From Candidatus Desantisbacteria bacterium CG1_02_38_46 (GTDB taxonomy: Bacteria > Desantisbacteria > UBA1551 > UBA1559), in contig MNUO01000080.1 of assembly GCA_001871015.1 (NCBI GenBank), positions 1 to 8,868 of the forward strand: a stretch of DNA of 8,868 nucleotides, written 5' to 3'. Shown here piece by piece: positions 1-6,101 of the stretch. The notes under the pieces were generated by a model that had not been told where the DNA came from, did not search any database, and saw only the letters and a list, made by a program, of their open reading frames with translations. A program made the position numbers and the translations under genes. Numbering within the stretch: position 1 is the first letter of the stretch; the number at the start of each line of letters is the position of its first letter.

Positions 1-44
1 CAGAGTTTACGCGACAATGTAGTGGCAGAGTTTACTCTGCAATT
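1..44 (+). repeat. REP-like GTAG hairpin repeat at left edge
   Basis: Positions 1-15 are the cut-off end of one unit. A full unit follows: GTAG at 20-23, then arms GCAGAGT (25-31) and ACTCTGC (34-40) around TT. The A-rich tail seen at the right border of other clusters starts at 41. The left-edge unit is a mismatched hybrid: its 5' arm is CAGAGT, but its 3' arm ACGCGAC belongs to a different stem. The GTG-initiated frame at position 22 begins inside this repeat and is not a credible gene start. Confidence 0.8.
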
Positions 45-305
45 AAAAATAAGTTTGTCAATGGTAATAGCAAACTTTTATCGAAAGCTTGTCAATGTAA
101 GCAAAATTATGGAAATAGAAGAGATAAAAAAAAGAATTGTTCAATTAGTTCAATCCTGCAAAGATACGAACGTCTTTTCTGTAAAAGAAAGAGAGATTGA
201 ATCATTAATTAAGGCAGGCAAAGAATTGAAATGTAAAAATTCAATAGTAAAAAAATTAAATTTATCCCACTATGGAAATGGCTGTTAGAAGATGTAGAGG
301 ATTGA
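45..305 (+). pseudogene. Decayed AAA_14/DUF4143 ATPase fragment
   Basis: Three pieces of one protein family can be read in order. Around 57-86 the frame reads VNGNSKLLSK, which matches the sensor region SGSNAKLLSK of the intact ATPase at 4630-5937. From about 109 to 238, one frame over, it reads QLVQSCKDTN... then VKEREIESLIKAGKELKCKN. This aligns without gaps to QLIQVCWELS... in the intact protein, with about 11 identities in 33 residues. After a further frame change near 240 it reads KKIKFIPLWKWLLEDVED and stops at 303-305; the intact protein ends IKIIPLWKWLLA. The Walker motifs are missing, and most of the gene between the sensor and the C-terminus is deleted. A 59-codon ORF from ATG 109 to 288 spans part of this but ends out of frame with the family, so I do not call it a gene. 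The low identity marks a distant relative, not a recent copy of the intact gene. Confidence 0.75.
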
Positions 306-337
306 GAGAAGAAACTTGAGTTAATCTGGAGAAATTA

Positions 338-3300
338 ATGTTTATTCTACATGGAAATTGGATACCATCTAAAAATAGCAGTGGAAAATTTCTTTTCTGG
401 GCAGAATTAACACGGGATACACCTGATATACCATTACGCAGAAGAAAAGGACAGGCTAAAACCAATAAATTCCCCCTGCATCCATTTCAGGCAAAATTTG
501 AAGAAATAAAATCTGCTCTTATTTCATTGAATCTTTCTGACATGGTAAAATTTTCAAAAGAAAAGATAATTCTTCTTCTTCCAAGTACTGAAGATTCTAA
601 AGGTAGCGGTCTTCCTCAGGTTTCCAGTCCGCTCATTTATTCTTCAGACAAAGAAGAATCTTCCTGGAGTCTTGCTCCATGGAAAGTGGATGCTTTGCAT
701 TTGCCATTTATTTCCACAATTTTCTGGCTTTCTTGTCTTCCGCAAAGAAATGAGCAGTCTTCGGATGGAATTCTTTTAGGAGATGATATCAATTTCTGGA
801 GTTTGGTTAGTAAATTTGGTCTCGAATTGGTTGCAAGGGAAAGATTCATTCCTTCAGTAGTAGAAAAAAATGGAAATCTGCATTCCCGATGGCAACCTGT
901 AATTACTCAAGGAGATGACCACGAAAGGTTTGATTTATTTTGCGAATCGATGCCTGCATCCTGCCGTGGTTTTTTTTGCGCGTCAGAGCATGCATTCTCT
1001 CCTGACGAATTGGTTCTGGATTTTTTAACAAATTTTATAGATATTTTTGTCCGTCACAACCTCCTTCTATTTATAAAAACTTTTTCTTTTGATGAAGATA
1101 TTACATCTCTCTGGCTTAATGCTCTTTCCCGCGAGGATGGTGAAATAAAAGTAAGTAGCCATCACAAGGAGGTGCTCAAGAAACACATCTCTTCCTGGAC
1201 AGAACCAGCTCGGATTGGTAAAGAAGAATCTAAATGGCAGACCTGTCTCAGACTTGAAGAACCAGAAGACATGGATGCCAGCTGGAAAATTTCTTTTCAT
1301 CTACAATCAATTGAAGACAAGAGCTTGTTAATTCCCGTTTCACTTGTCTGGAAAAAAGACGAGAGTGTTTTGAGTTTACTTGGAGAAGAATTTAATTCTG
1401 TTGAAGAAAGACTTCTTTTAGATATAGCACAAGCAGAAAGACTTTTTTCACCGTTGGGGCGCAGCTTAGAAAAGGCAGTTCCAGTATCTTCTCTTCTGAA
1501 TAAAAACGAAGCATATAACTTTCTTAAAGAAGGTTCCTGGTTATTAAAGGAATGTGGGTATAATGTGATTGTTCCTTGTTCCTTGGTTGGGACCACACAG
1601 ATTGGACTGAGTCTGAGTGTGAATCCTTTGGCAAAACCTTCAGATTCCAATAAGAGATTTTTTGGCATGGATAGTCTGGTAGAGTTTGATTGGAAAATTG
1701 CTCTTGGCGACGAAACGCTTTCATTGGAAGAATTAGAGAGAATTAGCAGGATTAAAGTTCCCCTGATTCAAATGCGTGGGAAATGGGTAGAAATCAGTGA
1801 AGATTATGTTCAAAAAATTCAGAAATTCTTATCTCAGACAAAAGAACAGAAGTTGACATTGGGAGATGCATTACGCCTCAGATTGAGAGGGAATGAAGAA
1901 GGTATCAATGTCGTAGAATTTAAACTCCATGGATGGATGGAAAAATTATCTTCTGGCGAAGAGGAATTTGCTTTAGAGGAGGCGCCTTCTAAATTTCGTG
2001 GAGAACTGCGTCCATATCAGAAACGAGGATTCTCCTGGCTTTCATTCCTTGCCCAGAAGGGTTTGGGAGCATGCCTTGCTGATGATATGGGACTTGGAAA
2101 AACAATTCAATACATAGCACTACTTTTACACCACAAAGAAAAAGAGAAAATGGACAGGCCTGTTTTATTAGTCTGTCCTACGTCGGTGGTCGGTAACTGG
2201 AAACGCGAAATTGAACGATTTTCACCTGGAGTGAAATTTCTTGTGCACCATGGAGTTGAGCGCCATAGCAAAAAAAGATTTTTTGAAGAAGTGAAAAATA
2301 AGGATTTAGTAATCACCACCTATTCGCTTGCACATCGGGATAAAGATGACTTATGCAAAGTAGGTTGGTATGGGACAGTTCTTGATGAGGCACAAAACAT
2401 TAAGAATCCACATACCAAGCAGGCAAGGGCTGTTCGGGAAATAGCGAAGGGCTATCGCATTGCTCTTACAGGAACCCCAATAGAAAATCGCTTAACTGAA
2501 TTGTGGTCAATTATGGAGTTTTTAAACCCGGGATACCTTGGCTCATATGAAAAATTTCGCAAAACTTTAGCAATTCCTATTGAGCGTTATCAGGACGAGA
2601 AATCTTCAAAAGTATTACAGATGATGGCACAGCCATTTATTTTGCGCAGATTGAAAACAGACAAAAAAATTATTCAGGATTTACCTGAAAAGCAGGAAAC
2701 AAAAGCCTATTGTAATCTGACTAAAGAACAGGTTACGCTTTACCAGGCAATAGTTAAGGAGATGTTCACAGTCATCAAGGGAGCAGAAGGAATTACCCGT
2801 AAAGGGCTAATTCTTTCTGCTCTTACAAAATTAAAGCAAGTGTGCAATCACCCGGCCCTGCTTTTGCATGACAGAAGTGAAACTATCAAGCGTTCAGAAA
2901 AACTTAACCGTTTATGCGAGATGTTAGAAGAAATCATTGCTGAAGGAAATAAAGCACTTATTTTTACTCAATATGTGGAAATGGGCAAAATTTTACAAAA
3001 GCATCTTCAGTTTTTGTTTGCCAGGGAAGTTTTATTTTTGCATGGAGGAGTGCCTCGCAAACAGAGAGATTCCCTTATTGATAAATTTCAGAAAGAGAAA
3101 GGTCCGCCAGTATTTGTTCTTTCCATAAAAGCAGGAGGTCTTGGATTGAATCTTACAGAGGCAAACTATGTTTTCCATTATGACAGGTGGTGGAATCCTG
3201 CAGTAGAAAATCAGGCAACGGATCGTGCATTTCGCATTGGACAGAAAAGAAAAGTCATTGTCCATAAATTTATCTGCACGGGGACCATTGAAGAAAAAAT

Positions 3301-3448
3301 TGACGAAATGCTCGAGCGCAAAAAAGGTCTGGCAGAAAGCATAATTGGAAGCGGAGAGTCCTGGATTACCGAGCTTTCTAACGATAAAATTAAAGAAATA
3401 TTCACTCTTCGCGCAAAAGATGCGCTCGGAATAGAAGAAGGAGTTTAA
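338..3448 (+). CDS. SNF2-family DNA helicase/translocase with SNF2-associated N-terminal domain
   Basis: A 1036-residue SNF2-type superfamily 2 ATPase, expected to translocate on double-stranded DNA and displace or remodel bound protein in the cytoplasm. The N-terminal ~560 residues include the bacterial SNF2-associated region (about 385-500, with SLVEFDWKIALGDE near 445). The two RecA-like lobes follow. Motif I is DDMGLGKT at 582-589, motif Ia is LLVCPTSVVGNW, motif II is DEAQ at 683-686, and motif III is LTGTP at 710-714. In lobe 2, ALIFTQY starts at 873, GGLGLNLT at 933, and motif VI QATDRAFRIGQ at 959-969. All ATPase motifs are intact and the length is normal for bacterial members that carry the N-terminal region. 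The ATG start has a GGAGA Shine-Dalgarno at 328-332, five bases upstream, and the N-terminus FILHGNWIP is typical of the family. Its stop lies one base before the SWIM gene, so the two form an operon. It resembles HepA/RapA-like helicases, but no specific target can be read from the sequence. Confidence 0.95.
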   Translation: MFILHGNWIPSKNSSGKFLFWAELTRDTPDIPLRRRKGQAKTNKFPLHPFQAKFEEIKSALISLNLSDMVKFSKEKIILLLPSTEDSKGSGLPQVSSPLIYSSDKEESSWSLAPWKVDALHLPFISTIFWLSCLPQRNEQSSDGILLGDDINFWSLVSKFGLELVARERFIPSVVEKNGNLHSRWQPVITQGDDHERFDLFCESMPASCRGFFCASEHAFSPDELVLDFLTNFIDIFVRHNLLLFIKTFSFDEDITSLWLNALSREDGEIKVSSHHKEVLKKHISSWTEPARIGKEESKWQTCLRLEEPEDMDASWKISFHLQSIEDKSLLIPVSLVWKKDESVLSLLGEEFNSVEERLLLDIAQAERLFSPLGRSLEKAVPVSSLLNKNEAYNFLKEGSWLLKECGYNVIVPCSLVGTTQIGLSLSVNPLAKPSDSNKRFFGMDSLVEFDWKIALGDETLSLEELERISRIKVPLIQMRGKWVEISEDYVQKIQKFLSQTKEQKLTLGDALRLRLRGNEEGINVVEFKLHGWMEKLSSGEEEFALEEAPSKFRGELRPYQKRGFSWLSFLAQKGLGACLADDMGLGKTIQYIALLLHHKEKEKMDRPVLLVCPTSVVGNWKREIERFSPGVKFLVHHGVERHSKKRFFEEVKNKDLVITTYSLAHRDKDDLCKVGWYGTVLDEAQNIKNPHTKQARAVREIAKGYRIALTGTPIENRLTELWSIMEFLNPGYLGSYEKFRKTLAIPIERYQDEKSSKVLQMMAQPFILRRLKTDKKIIQDLPEKQETKAYCNLTKEQVTLYQAIVKEMFTVIKGAEGITRKGLILSALTKLKQVCNHPALLLHDRSETIKRSEKLNRLCEMLEEIIAEGNKALIFTQYVEMGKILQKHLQFLFAREVLFLHGGVPRKQRDSLIDKFQKEKGPPVFVLSIKAGGLGLNLTEANYVFHYDRWWNPAVENQATDRAFRIGQKRKVIVHKFICTGTIEEKIDEMLERKKGLAESIIGSGESWITELSNDKIKEIFTLRAKDALGIEEGV

Positions 3449-3449
3449 A

Positions 3450-4343
3450 ATGGGACATTGGGGCTATTTCCCACACTATACACCGGCAGAGCCAAAAAAA
3501 GTAAAGGATGGAATTAAATTAGAATCAAAGAAAATTGGCAAAACCTGGTGGTCAGAAAAATGGATAAACGTGCTCAATTCTTTTGGCTGGTCCAACAGAT
3601 TACAAAGAGGAAGATCCTATGCAAGACAGGGTCAAATAGTAAATTTTAAACTTGAACCAGGAATGGTCAATGCCCAGGTTCAGGGAACTGCTTCTAATCC
3701 CTATACAGTAAAAATTAAATTGAAAATGTTCTATGACAAAGAATGGAACAAAATAATTACGGCAATGAGCTCGCGATCTGTCTTTATGGCAAAACTACTT
3801 CTTGGAGAAATGCCTCCAGATATTGAGGAAGCTTTTACTGATACAAGGATTAACCTTTTCCCCCGGGATAAAAAAGATATTGAATCTGATTGTTCCTGTC
3901 CTGATTGGGCAAATCCCTGTAAACATATTGCTGCTACATATTACGTGCTTGCCGACGAATTTGACAGGGACCCATTTATGATTTTTCTCCTGAGAGGTCG
4001 TTCCAAAGAGCAGATTATTCAGGAATTGCGAAAAATACGCCAGGAAAAATCAAAATATTTGCGCAAAACAGAGGTCAATATAAAAAAATCACAGAAAATT
4101 AAACAACCATCTCTTGCGCTTGAGCAGTGCTTAAATCAATTCTGGACAAGTGGAGAAAAACTTAGCTCTATCAAATTTTCGTTTAATCCTGCACCTGTTC
4201 AGATGTCTTTAATTAAGAGACTCGGTACACCTGTGATTTGTCGTGAGGAAAGAAAATTTTTGTCCTGGATGAAATCTGCTTATCGTATAGCAAGCAGGAG
4301 AGTATCAGAAATATTTCTGTCTGATTCCCAGGGAAATATGTAG
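3450..4343 (+). CDS. SWIM zinc-finger protein, partner of the SNF2 helicase
   Basis: A 297-residue protein with a SWIM zinc finger, CxC...CxH, seen as CSCPDWANPCKH with ligands C148, C150, C157 and H159. SWIM domains are thought to bind DNA or protein. In bacteria, SWIM proteins of this type are recurrently encoded next to SNF2 helicases, exactly as here. The N-terminal part has the usual features of the group: TWWSEKWI near 32-39, RGRSYARQGQIVNFKLEPG near 54-72, and an AKLLLGEMPPDIEEAF helix before the finger. After the finger comes FDRDPFMIFLLRGR, then a charged linker (about 190-220) and a helical C-terminus. The start is supported by AAGGAG at 3438-3443, six bases before ATG, lying inside the end of the helicase gene. 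This implies translational coupling. The TAG stop at 4341-4343 is part of the GTAG of the first downstream hairpin repeat, so the last residues may have been set by repeat insertion. The protein otherwise looks complete. Confidence 0.93.
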   Translation: MGHWGYFPHYTPAEPKKVKDGIKLESKKIGKTWWSEKWINVLNSFGWSNRLQRGRSYARQGQIVNFKLEPGMVNAQVQGTASNPYTVKIKLKMFYDKEWNKIITAMSSRSVFMAKLLLGEMPPDIEEAFTDTRINLFPRDKKDIESDCSCPDWANPCKHIAATYYVLADEFDRDPFMIFLLRGRSKEQIIQELRKIRQEKSKYLRKTEVNIKKSQKIKQPSLALEQCLNQFWTSGEKLSSIKFSFNPAPVQMSLIKRLGTPVICREERKFLSWMKSAYRIASRRVSEIFLSDSQGNM

Positions 4344-4361
4344 CAGTGTGATTTATCACAC
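4340..4361 (+). repeat. REP-like hairpin, GTGTGAT stem, overlapping a stop codon
   Basis: GTAG (4340-4343), then CA, then perfect 7-bp arms GTGTGAT (4346-4352) and ATCACAC (4355-4361) around TT. The same hairpin recurs at 8653-8668, also just after a gene. The TAG of the GTAG is the stop codon of the SWIM gene. Confidence 0.8.
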
Positions 4362-4364
4362 AAT

Positions 4365-4420
4365 GTAGTGGCCAAAAGTAGCCGACTGTAGGCACTCTGG
4401 AAGTGCAGAGTTTACTCGAC
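4365..4420 (+). repeat. 56-bp composite repeat unit, hybrid right arm
   Basis: Starts with GTAGTGGCC and contains two further GTAG tetramers. It holds a hairpin with arms GCACT (4392-4396) and AGTGC (4402-4406), and then begins the GCAGAGT hairpin. The final arm is ACTCGAC rather than ACTCTGC, so only the inner four pairs form. Near-identical units with the proper arm lie at 7737 and 7823. Confidence 0.8.
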
Positions 4421-4423
4421 AAT

Positions 4424-4445
4424 GTAGTGGCAGAGTTTACTCTGC
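4424..4445 (+). repeat. REP-like hairpin, GCAGAGT stem
   Basis: GTAG near 4424-4427, then arms GCAGAGT (4430-4436) and ACTCTGC (4439-4445) around TT. This is the commonest stem type in the window. Confidence 0.85.
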
Positions 4446-4451
4446 AGAAAA

Positions 4452-4475
4452 GTCGAGCAAGCTCGACCACTACAA
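4452..4475 (-). repeat. Inverted REP-like hairpin, GTCGAGC stem
   Basis: On the minus strand this reads TTGTAGTG followed by perfect arms GTCGAGC and GCTCGAC around TT; on the + strand the arms are 4452-4458 and 4461-4467 around AA. It is the only unit in opposite orientation and lies between two forward GCAGAGT units, a head-to-head/tail-to-tail layout like a BIME. Confidence 0.8.
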
Positions 4476-4476
4476 T

Positions 4477-4524
4477 AGTGGCAGAGTTTACTCTGCAATT
4501 AAAAAATGGTCGGTGTCCCTATTT
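4477..4524 (+). repeat. GCAGAGT hairpin plus conserved right-border tail module
   Basis: AGTGG, then arms GCAGAGT (4481-4487) and ACTCTGC (4490-4496), then a 28-bp tail at 4497-4524 starting AATTAAAAAATGG and ending TGTCCCTATTT. The same tail follows the last hairpin of the 7667-8057 cluster (8030-8057) with a single mismatch. The hairpin lacks a 3' T-run on the + strand, so it does not look like an intrinsic terminator. Confidence 0.8.
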
Positions 4525-4588
4525 TTCCAAGAATACTTAACCCTTGTACGCCATTAAAGAGGAGAAATTTAAGTTAAGGATGATTTTA

Positions 4589-4619
4589 TTGGGCAAAATT
4601 TGTAAATTTTACCTAATAC
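4589..4619 (+). promoter_or_regulatory. Possible promoter with AT-rich palindromic operator
   Basis: A perfect inverted repeat, AAAATTT (4595-4601) and AAATTTT (4604-4610) separated by GT, sits 19 bases before the ATPase start. A second GG/CC pairing lies just outside it. It falls between TTGGGC (4589-4594) and TAATAC (4614-4619), which could be weak -35 and -10 boxes, though a 19-bp spacer is long. The palindrome is seen directly. Its use as an operator is inference. Confidence 0.3.
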
Positions 4620-4629
4620 ACATAAGAAA

Positions 4630-5937
4630 ATGGACAAAAATGAAATAATTAGAATATTGGAAGATTGGAATTTCTGGAAAAGAAAACTTGATATAGGAAT
4701 TACCAGAACCTATTATCTTGATAGAGTGAAAAAATTTCTTATAACCAACCAAATTTTAGTAATCCTTGGAGCAAGGAGAAGCGGAAAATCTTTTATTATG
4801 AGGCAAATCGTTAATGATTTGATTGGCCAGGGAATAAAGAGTAACAATATTCTAATTATTAATTTTGAAGACCCTCGTTTTATAGAATTAGATGCTAAAA
4901 CTCTGCAGAAAATTTATGAAGTTTATTTAGAGTTTCTCAATCCTGAAGAGAAGCCATATATTTTTCTTGATGAGGTTCAAGAAGTCAAAGAATGGGAAAA
5001 ATGGGTAAGGATGATGCATGAACTTGGAAAAGCAAAAATTATCATTTCTGGTTCAAACGCAAAACTTTTAAGCAAGGAATTAGCTACATTGCTTACAGGA
5101 AGACATCTTGATTTAACAATTTTTCCTCTTTCATTTAGAGAATATCTTTCATTTAATAATATTGAGATAAAAGACGATCTGGATGTTATAAATCAAAGAA
5201 ATGAAATAAAAGGATCATTAAGAAAGTATCTTGAATTTGGCTCATTTCCTGATGTAGTTTTAAGCAAAGAAAAAAACCAGATTTTATTGAGTTATTTTGA
5301 AGATATATTGAGTAAAGACTTAATAAAAAGATTTAAAATTAGAAAGAGTGAAAAACTAAAAAGTCTTGCAAAATTTTATTTAAGTAATATTTCAACGCTT
5401 ACAACTTTTAGTTCCATAGAAAAATTTTTAGGAATTTCTGCTGATACAGTAGAAAAATTTTCAAATTATTTTGAGACTGCCTATATACTTTTTTTTCTCA
5501 AGAGATTTTCTTTTAAAGTTAAAGAACAAGAAAAAAGCCCAAGAAAAGTTTATAGTATAGATTCTGGTTTAGCAGGGGCAGTTGGTTTTAGATTTAGTGA
5601 GAATCTTGGAAGGGTTGCAGAAAATCTTGTATTTTTAGAATTAAAGAGAAAACAAATAGTAAATCCAAATTTAGAACTTTACTACTGGAAGGACCCGCGT
5701 CATCAAGAAGTAGATTTTTTGATAAAAGAAGAGTTTAATGTTAAACAACTCATTCAAGTCTGCTGGGAATTAAGCCGTCCCCACACAAAAGATAGGGAGA
5801 AAAGGATACTACTTAAAACAATGGAAGAATTTAATTTAAAAGAAGGTTTAATTATAACCGAGGATGAAGAGAGAGAAGAAAAGATAGATAAATTAAGAAT
5901 CAAAATAATTCCTCTCTGGAAATGGCTATTAGCATGA
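4630..5937 (+). CDS. AAA_14/DUF4143 family ATPase
   Basis: A 435-residue P-loop ATPase of the AAA_14 + DUF4143 type, common in archaea and in environmental bacteria, with no established cellular role. Walker A is GARRSGKS at 47-54. Walker B is YIFLDEVQE with D114 and E115. The sensor-like segment ISGSNAKLLSKE is near 139-150 and the TGRH arginine motif is at 156-159. The C-terminal half is DUF4143, with ENLVFLELK at 331-339, EVDFLI at 360-365, LIQVCWEL at 374-381, and the characteristic ending PLWKWLLA. This half has a PD-(D/E)xK nuclease-like layout. D362 is kept, but the usual E-x-K pair is Q376-V-C378, so nuclease activity is doubtful. ATG 4630 is the first in-frame ATG after a stop at 4603. 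No clear Shine-Dalgarno precedes it, consistent with a short or absent leader. Decayed relatives of this gene are at 45-305 and near 7511-7540. A bound partner or target cannot be read from the sequence. Confidence 0.9.
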   Translation: MDKNEIIRILEDWNFWKRKLDIGITRTYYLDRVKKFLITNQILVILGARRSGKSFIMRQIVNDLIGQGIKSNNILIINFEDPRFIELDAKTLQKIYEVYLEFLNPEEKPYIFLDEVQEVKEWEKWVRMMHELGKAKIIISGSNAKLLSKELATLLTGRHLDLTIFPLSFREYLSFNNIEIKDDLDVINQRNEIKGSLRKYLEFGSFPDVVLSKEKNQILLSYFEDILSKDLIKRFKIRKSEKLKSLAKFYLSNISTLTTFSSIEKFLGISADTVEKFSNYFETAYILFFLKRFSFKVKEQEKSPRKVYSIDSGLAGAVGFRFSENLGRVAENLVFLELKRKQIVNPNLELYYWKDPRHQEVDFLIKEEFNVKQLIQVCWELSRPHTKDREKRILLKTMEEFNLKEGLIITEDEEREEKIDKLRIKIIPLWKWLLA

Positions 5938-5941
5938 GTAT

Positions 5942-6097
5942 TATTCCCGCAGGCCTGCTCTCGTATGTAGTAATCTGGGATTAAAATACTGCATTGATGC
6001 CTGGAGCGCAACAGATTTAATTGAAAATCCGGAGGAGAAATTGAATATAAAAGTAAAAATAAAAGATGGGAGTCCGATAAGTGGGGAGATGGTATAG
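5942..6097 (+). pseudogene. Remnant of the 3' end of a papain-like (C1A) peptidase gene
   Basis: In the frame ending at TAG 6095-6097, the translation contains KYCIDAWSATDLIENPEE followed by LNIKVKIKDGSPISGEMV. The first part matches, at 14 of 14 residues, the C-terminal segment of the peptidase remnant at 7487-7666, where the catalytic-Asn motif is visible. Upstream of Lys (5984) the match breaks down and appears to carry a small deletion. The tail reads like the beginning of a beta-rich extra domain, stopped five bases before the next gene. No start codon or ribosome site belongs to it. The identification rests on the better-preserved second copy. Confidence 0.6.
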
Positions 6098-6101
6098 TCA
6101 A

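Noticed and set aside
22-288. 88-residue ORF starting at GTG 22
   Set aside because: The start lies in a hairpin repeat, and the frame matches the DUF4143 family only from about residue 30, ending out of frame with the family C-terminus. It is part of a pseudogene.
4346-4361. CRP/FNR-type operator (TGTGA...TCACA)
   Set aside because: The spacing between half-sites is 4 instead of 6 bases, the site lies downstream of genes, and it is one stem variant of the REP-like family.
4477-4524. Intrinsic terminator
   Set aside because: The GCAGAGT hairpin is followed by an A-rich, not a T-rich, run on the transcribed strand, and the stem is only 7 bp.
4580-4648. 22-codon ORF from ATG 4580 overlapping the ATPase start
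   Set aside because: It covers the palindrome, is out of frame with the ATPase, and shows no recognisable content.
5754-6101. 115-residue minus-strand ORF
   Set aside because: It is a shadow of the ATPase 3' end and the peptidase remnant, which both read well on the + strand.
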